Shown here one piece after another: positions 1-6,027 of a DNA stretch of 22,327 nt (its first letter is position 1; each line of letters starts with the position of its first letter). Position numbers and translations under genes: made by a program. The stretch lies in the NCBI GenBank assembly GCA_023261465.1, contig JAHFOW010000026.1:1-22327 (forward strand). The letters run 5' to 3'. The DNA is from Planctomycetota bacterium. Lineage in GTDB: Bacteria > Planctomycetota > Brocadiia > Brocadiales > Brocadiaceae. The notes beneath the pieces were generated by a model. The model ran no database searches. It saw only the letters and a list, made by a program, of their open reading frames with translations, and had not been told where the DNA came from.

Positions 1-204
1 GGACTGGCTGTGGCGCTATCCACAACTGCCCATTTCCTTGCGGTAAATCTGATAGAAGTTTCCTACGTCATTTCGGTAAAGCGCACGAGTCTCCTTTTTG
101 GTATTATATATGGCGCACTCTGGTTCAGAGAAAAAAACATAACTGAGCGATTAATCGGCGGTATTGTTATGATTATTGGAGTTGTTATTATTGCCTTATT
201 TTAA
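1..204 (+). CDS. EamA/DMT-family transporter, C-terminal fragment (cut by window edge)
   Basis: The frame is open from base 1 and ends at the TAA at 202-204, so only about the last 67 residues are present. They are strongly hydrophobic. The pattern is typical of the last two helices of EamA-type drug/metabolite transporters: a segment with SVKRTSLLFG, the GALWFREKN loop, then a final helix GGIVMIIGVVIIALF. In that family the final repeat carries the 'R-x-S-x-L-F-x-x-x-x-G' and 'F-x-E' pattern seen here. The substrate cannot be inferred. The first ATG-like codons inside the fragment are not the true start, because the same frame continues to the left edge. The family call is fairly safe; anything more specific is not. 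Confidence 0.75.
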   Translation, partial: GLAVALSTTAHFLAVNLIEVSYVISVKRTSLLFGIIYGALWFREKNITERLIGGIVMIIGVVIIALF

Positions 205-212
205 GAATAAAA

Positions 213-320
213 TGGGGATGAACAGGATAAGGCAGGATAAAAACGCCTCATATCTTGTCCACTCTGTTCATCCCTGTCAGTTTAATTATCGGTGTTTATT
301 CGTGTAAATCCGTGGTGATT
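213..320. repeat. Intergenic palindromic repeat in front of ftcD
   Basis: Bases 215-225 (GGGATGAACAG) are a perfect inverted copy of 264-274 (CTGTTCATCCC). The arms extend imperfectly inward (GGATAAG against CTTGTCC). The segment after it (about 285-316, GGTGTTTATTCGTGTAAATC) has the look of a dispersed intergenic repeat tail. It fills nearly the whole gap between the transporter end and ftcD and leaves ftcD without a good ribosome-binding site. The structure is seen directly; that it is a multicopy family is inference. Confidence 0.5.
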
Positions 321-1331
321 ATGAAAAAAATTGTCGAATGTGTTCCCAATTTTAGCGAAGGCCGTGATACCCGGAAAATAGCTCAAATCACGGGTGAAAT
401 CGGGAAGGTAAAAGACGTAAAACTTCTCAATGTAGAATCAAATGCAGACTACAATCGCACGGTCGTCACCTTTGCCGGTAAGCCGGAGTCTGTCAGAGAT
501 GCTGCTTTTTACGCCATAGAGATGGCTGCTGAGATTATTGACATGTCTCAGCACAAAGGAGCCCATCCCCGTGTTGGTTCTACTGATGTCTGCCCGTTTG
601 TCCCTGTGGTTCATGTTTCTATGGAGGAGTGTGTTGCCCTTGCCCGATCTTTAGGCAGGGAAGTGGGCGAATGGCTGGGTATTCCTGTGTATCTCTATGG
701 CGAAGCCGCCTCTATGCCGGAACGACGTGTGCTGTCAGATATAAGGAAGGGCGAATATGAGGGACTTGCCGGTAAGCTGAAGGATAAACGATGGCGACCC
801 GACTACGGACCGATGGAATTTAATGAACAGGTAAAAAGGACTGGCGCAACGGTAATCGGTGCGCGGGAGTTCCTGATTGCCTATAATGTAAATCTTGATA
901 CACAGGACATACAAATAGCCAACAATATTTCAGGTATCATAAGGTCTTCCGGAGTAATAAAGACCAACGAAAAGGGTGAAAAGGTACGGATACCGGGTTT
1001 TTTACAACACGTGCAGGCGATGGGTGTGTTTTTAAAGGAGTACGGTATAACACAGGTTTCCATGAACCTGCAGAATTATAAGTTTACTCCGATGCAGGTA
1101 GCCTTTGAAGAAGTCAAAAAACAGGCTCAAATACAGGGTGTGCGTGTTACTGGAAGTGAGATCGTCGGCCTTGTACCCAAAGAAGCGTTGCTTGCTGCCG
1201 GGCGATTCTACGCCGAAAATATATCATCATCGGAAGAATTAATCACGGTTGCAATAGAAAACCTGGGTCTCTGTCAGTTCAGCCCATTTGTGCCAGAGAA
1301 GAAGGTGGTTGAATACATGTTGGGATTGTGA
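321..1331 (+). CDS. ftcD: Glutamate formimidoyltransferase (FTCD N-terminal type)
   Basis: The enzyme transfers the formimino group between N-formimino-L-glutamate and tetrahydrofolate, linking histidine breakdown to one-carbon metabolism; it is cytosolic. From the ATG at 321 the product is 336 residues, about the size of stand-alone bacterial formimidoyltransferases, with no cyclodeaminase domain. It opens with MKKIVECVPNFSEGRD, the family's typical N-terminus, and carries the conserved HKGAHPRVGSTDVCPFVP stretch around residues 78-95, with His82 as the probable catalytic histidine. An in-frame ATG at 255 would add 22 residues encoded by the upstream repeat and is rejected. No clear Shine-Dalgarno precedes 321. 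No histidine-utilisation genes lie nearby, so its role in histidine catabolism here is not shown. It is convergent with rarA, only 31 bp apart. Confidence 0.9.
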   Translation: MKKIVECVPNFSEGRDTRKIAQITGEIGKVKDVKLLNVESNADYNRTVVTFAGKPESVRDAAFYAIEMAAEIIDMSQHKGAHPRVGSTDVCPFVPVVHVSMEECVALARSLGREVGEWLGIPVYLYGEAASMPERRVLSDIRKGEYEGLAGKLKDKRWRPDYGPMEFNEQVKRTGATVIGAREFLIAYNVNLDTQDIQIANNISGIIRSSGVIKTNEKGEKVRIPGFLQHVQAMGVFLKEYGITQVSMNLQNYKFTPMQVAFEEVKKQAQIQGVRVTGSEIVGLVPKEALLAAGRFYAENISSSEELITVAIENLGLCQFSPFVPEKKVVEYMLGL

Positions 1332-1362
1332 AAGGGAAAACGTAAGTGCTCTTATTATAATA

Positions 1363-2703
1363 TTATTTTGACTGGCTGCGCCCTTTTTTATACTGTGCCA
1401 ACCGCTCCTTAATGATCTTGTCAAATCCGTTTTCTGTCGGTTCATAATATTCCCTGTCCCGGAGCTCGTCCGGCATGTGACTCTGATCCACATATCCGCC
1501 GTAACTATGCGGGTATTTATAGCCCTTGCCGTATCCCATGTCTTTCATCAGAGAAGTCGGGGCGTTTCTGATATGAAATGGCACCGGCAGCGCCCCTTTC
1601 CCTTTGACGTCTTTTGACGCCTCCAGATAAGCCATGTATGAGGCATTACTCTTCGGCGCACAGGCCAGGTACGTAACGCCCTGGGCAAGGGGAATCCACC
1701 CTTCAGGCATTCCAATAAAATCAAAGGCGTCTTTAACTGAAACGGCCAGTTGCAGCGCCTGTGGGTCTGCATTTCCGATATCTTCCGCGGCAAATATGAT
1801 CATGCGCCGTGCGATAAAGAGGGGGTCTTCTCCCGCCTCCAGCATGCGCGCCAGCCAGTAGAGGGCGGCGTCCGGGTCGCTGCCCCGCATGGATTTGATG
1901 AATGCCGAAATCACATTGTAGTGTTCCTCGCCTCCCTTATCATAGAGGAGCGCCTTATGCTGTACGGCCTCCTGTGCAATTTCCAGGGTTACGATTCTCT
2001 TGCCCGTTTGATCGGGTTTTAACAGCATAACAGCCGCCTCCAGGGAATTTAAGGCAGATCGCGCATCGCCATGCGAAAATTGGGCGATGAAATCAAAGAC
2101 GTTTCCGGGAATTTCAACGTCCAGAGTCCCAAGCCCTCGTTCCTTATCCTGGAGGGCATTGTTCATGATGGTCTTGAGATGTTCTTCGGTGAGTTGTTCC
2201 ATCACCAGTACTTTACAACGTGATAAGAGGGGGGCATTGATCTCAAAAGACGGGTTTTCGGTGGTAGCGCCAATGAGGGTAATCGTACCGTTCTCCACGT
2301 GGTGGAGGAATGCGTCCTGTTGTGCCTTGTTAAACCGGTGGATTTCATCTACAAAGAGGATGGTTTTTTTCTGGTAATATTTTAATTGATCTCTGGCATC
2401 ATCTATGACTTCCCGAATATCCTTGACGCCCGATAGCACGGCAGAAAAAGAGACAAAGTGGGCGTCCATGGCTTGTGCAATTATAGCGGCCAGTGTGGTT
2501 TTCCCAACTCCTGGCGGCCCCCAGAAAACGAGGGACATGAGTTCCTTGTTTTCCACGAGCCTGTGTAATATTTTATTGGGACCCACAAGGTGTTCCTGTC
2601 CCACGAATTCTTTCAGATCACGTGGTCTCATCCGGTCGGCCAGTGGTTGTTCTTTTACTGTTGGTGTCTTTGTATCAAAGAGATTTTTTTGTTGTATTTT
2701 CAA
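1363..2703 (-). CDS. rarA: Replication-associated recombination protein A (MgsA/RarA/WRNIP1-type AAA+ ATPase)
   Basis: A 446-residue AAA+ ATPase of the clamp-loader-related RarA family, which acts at stalled replication forks. Seen directly: a Walker A motif GPPGVGKT at residues 62-69, Walker B ILFVDEIHRF around 115-123, the 'GATTENPSFE' sensor segment, 'LLSRC', and the C-terminal tetramerisation region with 'GEDPLFIARRMI' and 'AAEDIGNADPQAL'. Length equals that of the family. The start is a TTG at 2701-2703, preceded by GAGG with about 9 nt spacing (CGAGGTAAAATACATTG on the minus strand); no in-frame ATG fits the N-terminus better. The Cache-HAMP gene lies upstream on the same strand, but a 202-bp gap with a palindromic repeat separates them, so co-transcription is uncertain. 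Confidence 0.95.
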   Translation of the reverse strand: MKIQQKNLFDTKTPTVKEQPLADRMRPRDLKEFVGQEHLVGPNKILHRLVENKELMSLVFWGPPGVGKTTLAAIIAQAMDAHFVSFSAVLSGVKDIREVIDDARDQLKYYQKKTILFVDEIHRFNKAQQDAFLHHVENGTITLIGATTENPSFEINAPLLSRCKVLVMEQLTEEHLKTIMNNALQDKERGLGTLDVEIPGNVFDFIAQFSHGDARSALNSLEAAVMLLKPDQTGKRIVTLEIAQEAVQHKALLYDKGGEEHYNVISAFIKSMRGSDPDAALYWLARMLEAGEDPLFIARRMIIFAAEDIGNADPQALQLAVSVKDAFDFIGMPEGWIPLAQGVTYLACAPKSNASYMAYLEASKDVKGKGALPVPFHIRNAPTSLMKDMGYGKGYKYPHSYGGYVDQSHMPDELRDREYYEPTENGFDKIIKERLAQYKKGRSQSK

Positions 2704-2742
2704 TGTATTTTACCTCGATGTATGGGAATTTCAAACTTTGTT

Positions 2743-2793
2743 GTAGGGCAACCCTTTAGGGTTGCACGTAGCAAGGCTAAAGCCTTGCCCTAC
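2743..2793. repeat. REP-like double hairpin
   Basis: Two 23-bp arms, 2743-2765 and 2771-2793, are separated by ACGTA. Outer parts are complementary (GTAGGGCAA / TTGCCCTAC). Each arm is itself a hairpin: CAACCCTTTAGGGTTG and CAAGGCTAAAGCCTTG. This is the layout of REP-type intergenic elements, and it sits between two minus-strand genes, where it could slow or stop transcription from the sensor gene into rarA. Structure is seen; repeat-family status is inference. Confidence 0.65.
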
Positions 2794-2905
2794 GTGTGAT
2801 TGTGAAAAAAGTTGCCGAAGGCCTAATTTGTTATTCTCTTTTGTTTTTCCCGGACTGTTTTTCGAAAAAATTAAGTGGCTCTGTCTGTATGAGCTGCGCC
2901 ACGGG

Positions 2906-4069
2906 TTACGAATTTTCCAAATCCTCTGCCATCTTGTTTATGGCGCTGGCAAGTTTGCCTACTTCATCATCAGATTGGTAGACGACCCTGGTAGAATAAC
3001 TTCCCTCGGAAATCTTCTTTGCCGTTTCAGAGATATAATGGATTGGCGCCGAAATCTTCTTGCCCAGAAAGAACGCAACAATAATAACCCCAACTGATAC
3101 CAGTCCAAAGACAGACATCATGGAATTCCTCAATTGGTACAACGGTCCATATCCTTCATCCACGTCGATTTCGGCAATCACGCCCCAGCCATAATCCGCC
3201 ATCCAGTGCCAGAATCCCAGCACATTTACTCCCCGGTAATCCAGGTATCCATCGGCGTCAAACCCATCAGAGCCTTTGAGGCACTCGCTTACCCCTTTTG
3301 TGAGTATACTTGTTTGTGGGTGCGCAACCCTTAATGCAAGCGCAGTTCGTTTATCGATTCTTTGCTGTTTTTTCAAATCGTCTGCAAACCGCGATTCTGT
3401 AAGCATATATCCGTATCCATTGACGAGATAGGTTTCCCCCGTTTTTCCAATGTGGATATTTTGCATCATGGTATTAATCTCGGAGACATCGATCCTCAGC
3501 GTTACCGTGCCGGTGACAGCATTCGACTTGTCCCTTATCGGGGCGGAAACGAGCATGGTAGGCACGCCAGCTTCCCGTATGCCGGATTCACTTTCAATGG
3601 GCGCCTCTGACGGTATAATGTTCGTGGCAAAGAGCGCGCCCGTAAGAGCGGACCGGAAAAAGTCTTTTCCCGAAATATTCGTTCCTATAAGTTCCTTCCT
3701 TGAGGCAATCCTCACGACACCCTCACGGTCGGCAATAAATACCTCTTTGTGGCCATACTCCTTCCAGAGATAGCCGAAATATTTTACGTTATCCAGATTT
3801 TTCAAAAACTCTGAATTTTCAGGATTTGACTGGAGAGACAGGAGAATAAAAGGATTATTTGCAATACGCTGTGCGTCGGCGGTGCATTTTTCCATCCATT
3901 GTGAAATCAATTCGGCCTGCTTATGCGCGGCTACATTCAGGTTTTTAATAATTTCGGCCTTCAGTGTATGAAAGGTAGCGGGGTACACAACCAGTCTCAT
4001 AATAACAAGCGGCAGGAATGTTAGGATAAGAAAGAAGATGCTGAGTTTGGTTTTTGTCGGTTTAAACAA
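2906..4069 (-). CDS. Membrane Cache-HAMP sensor protein lacking an output domain
   Basis: The 387-residue product has a first membrane helix at about residues 9-31 (LSIFFLILTFLPLVIMRLV). A periplasmic double-Cache-like region follows (about 32-312), with 'EVFIADREGVVRIAS', 'GTNISGKDFFRSALTG', 'VSAPIRD', 'TGETYLVNGYGYMLTESRF' and 'GWGVIAEIDVDEGY'. A second helix spans about 317-336, and a HAMP domain spans 337-387, with 'ISAPIHYISETAKKISEGSY' and 'DDEVGKLASAINKMAEDL'. Proteins with this layout normally continue into a histidine kinase, GGDEF/EAL, phosphatase or methyl-accepting domain. Here a TAA follows ENS directly. The same frame past the stop reads only 23 further codons without a recognisable domain. 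The start is a TTG at 4067-4069 with GGAG 6 nt upstream. A minus-strand promoter at 4157-4186 fits. The ligand is unknown. Confidence 0.85.
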   Translation of the reverse strand: MFKPTKTKLSIFFLILTFLPLVIMRLVVYPATFHTLKAEIIKNLNVAAHKQAELISQWMEKCTADAQRIANNPFILLSLQSNPENSEFLKNLDNVKYFGYLWKEYGHKEVFIADREGVVRIASRKELIGTNISGKDFFRSALTGALFATNIIPSEAPIESESGIREAGVPTMLVSAPIRDKSNAVTGTVTLRIDVSEINTMMQNIHIGKTGETYLVNGYGYMLTESRFADDLKKQQRIDKRTALALRVAHPQTSILTKGVSECLKGSDGFDADGYLDYRGVNVLGFWHWMADYGWGVIAEIDVDEGYGPLYQLRNSMMSVFGLVSVGVIIVAFFLGKKISAPIHYISETAKKISEGSYSTRVVYQSDDEVGKLASAINKMAEDLENS

Positions 4070-4156
4070 TTATTTCTCCATCATGCTTTTGTGTCTTTGT
4101 GATAAATATGCTATGTCATAAATCCTTGTATTTAAAACGATTATCAAACGTCAGGA

Positions 4157-4186
4157 TAGTAACATAATTAAGGGTATCATGTCAAG
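4157..4186 (-). promoter_or_regulatory. Sigma70-type promoter for the Cache-HAMP gene
   Basis: On the minus strand, TTGACA (complement of 4181-4186) is followed after 18 bp by TACTAT (complement of 4157-4162). Predicted transcription starts near 4150, giving a leader of about 80 nt. The -35 box is perfect and the -10 box matches 4 of 6. It is the only good promoter seen upstream of this gene. Confidence 0.5.
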
Positions 4187-4383
4187 ATGGTTGCAGAGAT
4201 GAATTAAGAAAACATGAGTCGGGATTCAGCGCCTTCAGTTGCTTTTTTGGAAACAGATTATGTAAAGATACGACTGCTAAAATCATTTATAAATAAGATT
4301 TTATATTGTTTTTAAAGATTTTATAAATTTTTATGTTTTGTAACAATCTGTAATATAATTACTTACAACTTATTATTTTGAAA

Positions 4384-4399
4384 TGTGATCTGGATCACA
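4384..4399. promoter_or_regulatory. Perfect CRP/FNR-family operator palindrome
   Basis: The 16-mer TGTGATCTGGATCACA has both half-sites TGTGA and TCACA intact with a 6-bp spacer. It is the textbook CRP consensus, and its flanks AAA / G are also compatible. HcpR-type regulators of anaerobes use related sites. If it activates from about -41, the start would lie near 4433, where an AT-rich -10-like TAAAAATAT (4421-4429) is present. If it acts on the TATAAT at 4354-4359, it would lie downstream of the start and repress. The site is seen; the regulator and target are inference. Confidence 0.6.
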
Positions 4400-4512
4400 G
4401 ACACGAAATAAAAAAAATGGTAAAAATATGGCGTTAAATAACTGTTCGTGAAAAAGAAGAATAAGCCTTATCGGTTTTATAAAAACAGGGAGTAAAGGGG
4501 AAAATAGATAAG

Positions 4513-4588
4513 TCGGGTTGAGCTGCGATACCCCACATTTCCAAACCCACCACCCTTGGAAATTGAAGTTCGCATTCACTCAACCCGA
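4513..4588. repeat. Structured inverted repeat (REP-like or RNA element)
   Basis: Three nested pairings can be drawn: TCGGGTTGAG (4513-4522) with CTCAACCCGA (4579-4588); TGCG (4524-4527) with CGCA (4571-4574); and ATTTCCAA (4537-4544) with TTGGAAAT (4556-4563) enclosing a C-rich loop, ACCCACCACCC (G-rich on the minus strand). The whole can fold as one 76-nt arm. It may be a dispersed REP-type sequence or part of a 5' leader upstream of the GEMM-like element. The pairing is seen; function is unknown. Confidence 0.5.
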
Positions 4589-4615
4589 TTTCCATAATTA
4601 AGAATTTAAAGAATG

Positions 4616-4740
4616 TAAACATTGGACAATGGCAAACTCTGAGTGATCAGAGGACGCAATGTAACAGGGTTTTTTAAGTATTCCGAGAACAGCCCGCTAA
4701 GATAAAGAGAAAGCCTTACTGCCGAATAGGGCTTTTATTT
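4616..4740 (+). promoter_or_regulatory. Candidate cyclic-di-GMP-I (GEMM)-like riboswitch
   Basis: GEMM aptamers carry GGCAAA, then a helix capped by a GNRA tetraloop, then GACGCAA, and end near GCCGA. Here GGCAAA (4631-4636) is followed by a perfect 6-bp stem CTCTGA/TCAGAG (4637-4642/4647-4652) capped by GTGA, a GNRA loop. GACGCAA (4653-4659) comes next, and TGCCGAAT lies at 4720-4727. An AAAGCC (4710-4715)/GGCTTT (4730-4735) helix with a following TTTTATTT tract encloses the TGCCGA and could be the expression-platform terminator. Weak points: GACGCAA is followed by TG rather than the usual AGC, the second long helix is poorly formed, and no gene follows closely. It may be degenerate or only a look-alike. 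Confidence 0.45.
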
Positions 4741-4950
4741 AAAATTGAAATATCTTTCCTTGTTCATTCGTTGTTCGATTATTTTAAGAAGACACTTGAC
4801 ACAAAAAATCCATTTATGGTGTAAGTTGCAAATTTAATTGGTTACATAAATTTTAAAAAACAAATAGCCGATGATTAATAAAAATAAACAAAGTAATGGC
4901 TGGTAAGGAAACAAATTTATTTACATTTACCAACGATAAATAGATAAAAC

Positions 4951-4979
4951 TTGACAAATATTTTTAGATTTGATATACG
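4951..4979 (+). promoter_or_regulatory. Sigma70-type promoter
   Basis: A perfect TTGACA (4951-4956) and TATACG (4974-4979, 4 of 6) are separated by 17 bp in AT-rich DNA. Transcription would start near 4986 and run into the strong terminator at 5093-5129, giving a transcript of about 145 nt. Confidence 0.5.
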
Positions 4980-5025
4980 GACGACTGTTTTTCATCGAAT
5001 CACATGCATCTTGAAGGGTAAACAA

Positions 5026-5145
5026 ATGGTAGACTACCAGACACAACACAACACAAATAACAACTCCTTACTTTTATTGATGGTTTTTATAAAACGCCTT
5101 TTCCGGATTTTCCGGAAAAGGCGTTTTTTGTTTGAATCATATTGA
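5026..5145 (+). CDS. Possible 39-residue leader or small protein
   Basis: An ATG at 5026 has a good GAAGGG 7 nt upstream (5013-5018) and lies in the transcript predicted from the 4951-4979 promoter. The frame encodes 39 residues, MVDYQTQHNTNNNS, then a LLLL run and a basic, aromatic-rich tail. Its second half runs through the terminator hairpin at 5093-5129, so the last residues (RKRRF) may simply be translated hairpin. The repetitive ACACAACACAAC tract behind the start could be a flexible RNA spacer rather than coding. I would treat it as a possible leader peptide; the terminator and SD are real enough to note, the protein is not established. Confidence 0.25.
   Translation: MVDYQTQHNTNNNSLLLLMVFIKRLFRIFRKRRFLFESY
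5093..5129 (+). terminator. Strong Rho-independent terminator
   Basis: A perfect 15-bp stem, AACGCCTTTTCCGGA (5093-5107) with TCCGGAAAAGGCGTT (5111-5125), has a TTT loop and runs into TTTTTT (5124-5129) and GTTT. The complement also ends in a T-rich tract (TTTTATAAAA side), so it may work in both directions. It closes the short unit begun by the promoter at 4951-4979 and lies 150 bp upstream of the next start codon. Confidence 0.85.
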
Positions 5146-5159
5146 GTTTCCTAAACATT

Positions 5160-5183
5160 TATAATCATTCAAGACGGGAGGTG
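5160..5183 (+). promoter_or_regulatory. -10-like box followed by an orphan SD-like sequence upstream of the 5280 gene
   Basis: TATAAT at 5160-5165 lies after the terminator and about 115 bp before the start codon at 5280, so it is the most likely -10 box for that gene. I see no good -35 at 16-18 bp. A strong SD-like GGGAGGTG (5176-5183) follows, yet the nearest starts after it give only ATG-TAA and a four-codon frame (5193). The true gene has its own SD at 5267-5271. Confidence 0.35.
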
Positions 5184-5279
5184 ATGTAAAGACATGGAAA
5201 AAGGATAGAAAAAGAAGGATTATGTAGTTGTAAGCGTTGATTTATAAGTGTCAAACCTTAAAAAATGGAGGAATGTGTC

Positions 5280-6017
5280 ATGTTGGGTAAAATGAAGAAT
5301 TGGATGAACGCTGCTATAATTGCTGGCGTTGTTTTTGGAACTATGGCGCCGGCCAGGGCCGAAAATCTCGGTTTAAAAAAGATGGTGGGACGGTTATCTG
5401 CCGATTGGTGGGAATGGGCGATCTCTGCGCCAAAATCCGTTAATCCAGTTGGTGATGATCATGGGGAGTTTTCTGTGGTAGGTCAGCACGGCAAGATATG
5501 GTTCCTTGCCGGTAACTTTGCAGGTACGCCAGCCACCCGCGAATGCACTATTCCTGAAGACAGGAGTATTATTTTGCCCATCCTCAATACCGTTTGCACA
5601 GCCTTTTTTCCCGACGGTTCGAATGTGCAGGAATTGCGTAAGTGCGCAAAGGACAGCATTGACTTCGTAACAGAATATTCGGCATCCCTTGACGGAAAAG
5701 ACATAAAGGTGTTCCGTGTACAGTCCCCGCTCTTTATGCTTTCAATACCGCCAGACAGCATTTTCTCCGGCCTGTGCGATAATTGTGATGATCCAAATCC
5801 CAATCCAAGTGCGTCAATTGCAGACGGATACTGGGTTTTTATAAGACATGTAACCGTGGGCAAGCATGTGCTTAAAATGCACGGGAAATCTGTGTTCCCC
5901 GATGGGAGTTCTTATGAGCAAAACATGACATACAATCTAAAGATAGTTCCCGTAGGGTTTCCTACTGATGCCCCCGCAGTGTCACACAAAGGTCCAAGGG
6001 TGTTGGGAATGCACTAA
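5280..6017 (+). CDS. Secreted protein of unknown function (WWEW / WFLAG family)
   Basis: The 245-residue product begins with a clear signal peptide: basic MLGKMKNW, hydrophobic core AAIIAGVVFGTM, and cleavage after APARA (about residue 27), so it is exported. The mature part has 'LSADWWEWAISAPKSVNP' near its start, 'GKIWFLAGNFAGTPATRECTIPED' and 'IILPILNTVCTAFFPDG' in the middle, and 'ADGYWVFI...VGKHVLKMHGKSVFPDGSSYEQNMTYNL' at the end. I recognise this as a widespread family of exported bacterial proteins without known function, not an enzyme I can name. Five cysteines (in REC, TVC, RKC and GLCDNC) could form disulfides outside the cytoplasm. The ATG at 5280 is preferred over the in-frame ATG at 5265 because GGAGG (5267-5271) sits 8 nt before it. 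The gene follows the unusual regulatory stretch 4070-5279. Confidence 0.8.
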   Translation: MLGKMKNWMNAAIIAGVVFGTMAPARAENLGLKKMVGRLSADWWEWAISAPKSVNPVGDDHGEFSVVGQHGKIWFLAGNFAGTPATRECTIPEDRSIILPILNTVCTAFFPDGSNVQELRKCAKDSIDFVTEYSASLDGKDIKVFRVQSPLFMLSIPPDSIFSGLCDNCDDPNPNPSASIADGYWVFIRHVTVGKHVLKMHGKSVFPDGSSYEQNMTYNLKIVPVGFPTDAPAVSHKGPRVLGMH

Positions 6018-6027
6018 ACAGTAAAAA

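Larger units (their letters stand above)
4070..5279. other. 1.2-kb gene-free regulatory stretch
   Basis: No open frame here has protein-like composition. The stretch is AT-rich and contains, left to right: a minus-strand promoter (4157-4186); an AT-rich segment with a TATAAT at 4354-4359; a perfect CRP-type palindrome (4384-4399); a structured inverted repeat (4513-4588); a GEMM-like riboswitch candidate (about 4616-4740); a possible promoter TTGACA-18-TGTAAG (4796-4825); a short unit with promoter (4951-4979) and strong terminator (5093-5129); and a TATAAT (5160-5165) ahead of a leader with an SD-like GGGAGGTG. Individual elements are listed separately. The only gene downstream on the plus strand is the secreted protein at 5280. 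Confidence 0.7.

Noticed and set aside
255..320. N-terminal extension of glutamate formimidoyltransferase from the ATG at 255
   Set aside because: The extra 22 residues are encoded by intergenic repeat sequence, and the family's conserved N-terminus begins exactly at 321.
2820..2905. Lost output domain of the Cache-HAMP protein after the stop codon
   Set aside because: The frame continues for only 23 codons, and these residues show no kinase, GGDEF or receptor signature; other frames are no better.
4513..4588. Integron attC site, because GTTGAGC and ACTCAAC match the core-site consensus sequences
   Set aside because: The two cores are in the wrong order (GTTRRRY first and RYYYAAC last on both strands), and no integrase or cassette array is present.
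5193..5207. Leader peptide after the GGGAGGTG at 5176-5183
   Set aside because: The frame is only four codons (MEKG), and the comparable leader at 10477 has no matching frame.
5483..5863. 126-residue open frame on the minus strand
   Set aside because: It is antisense to the secreted protein gene, which has a signal peptide, an SD and conserved motifs.
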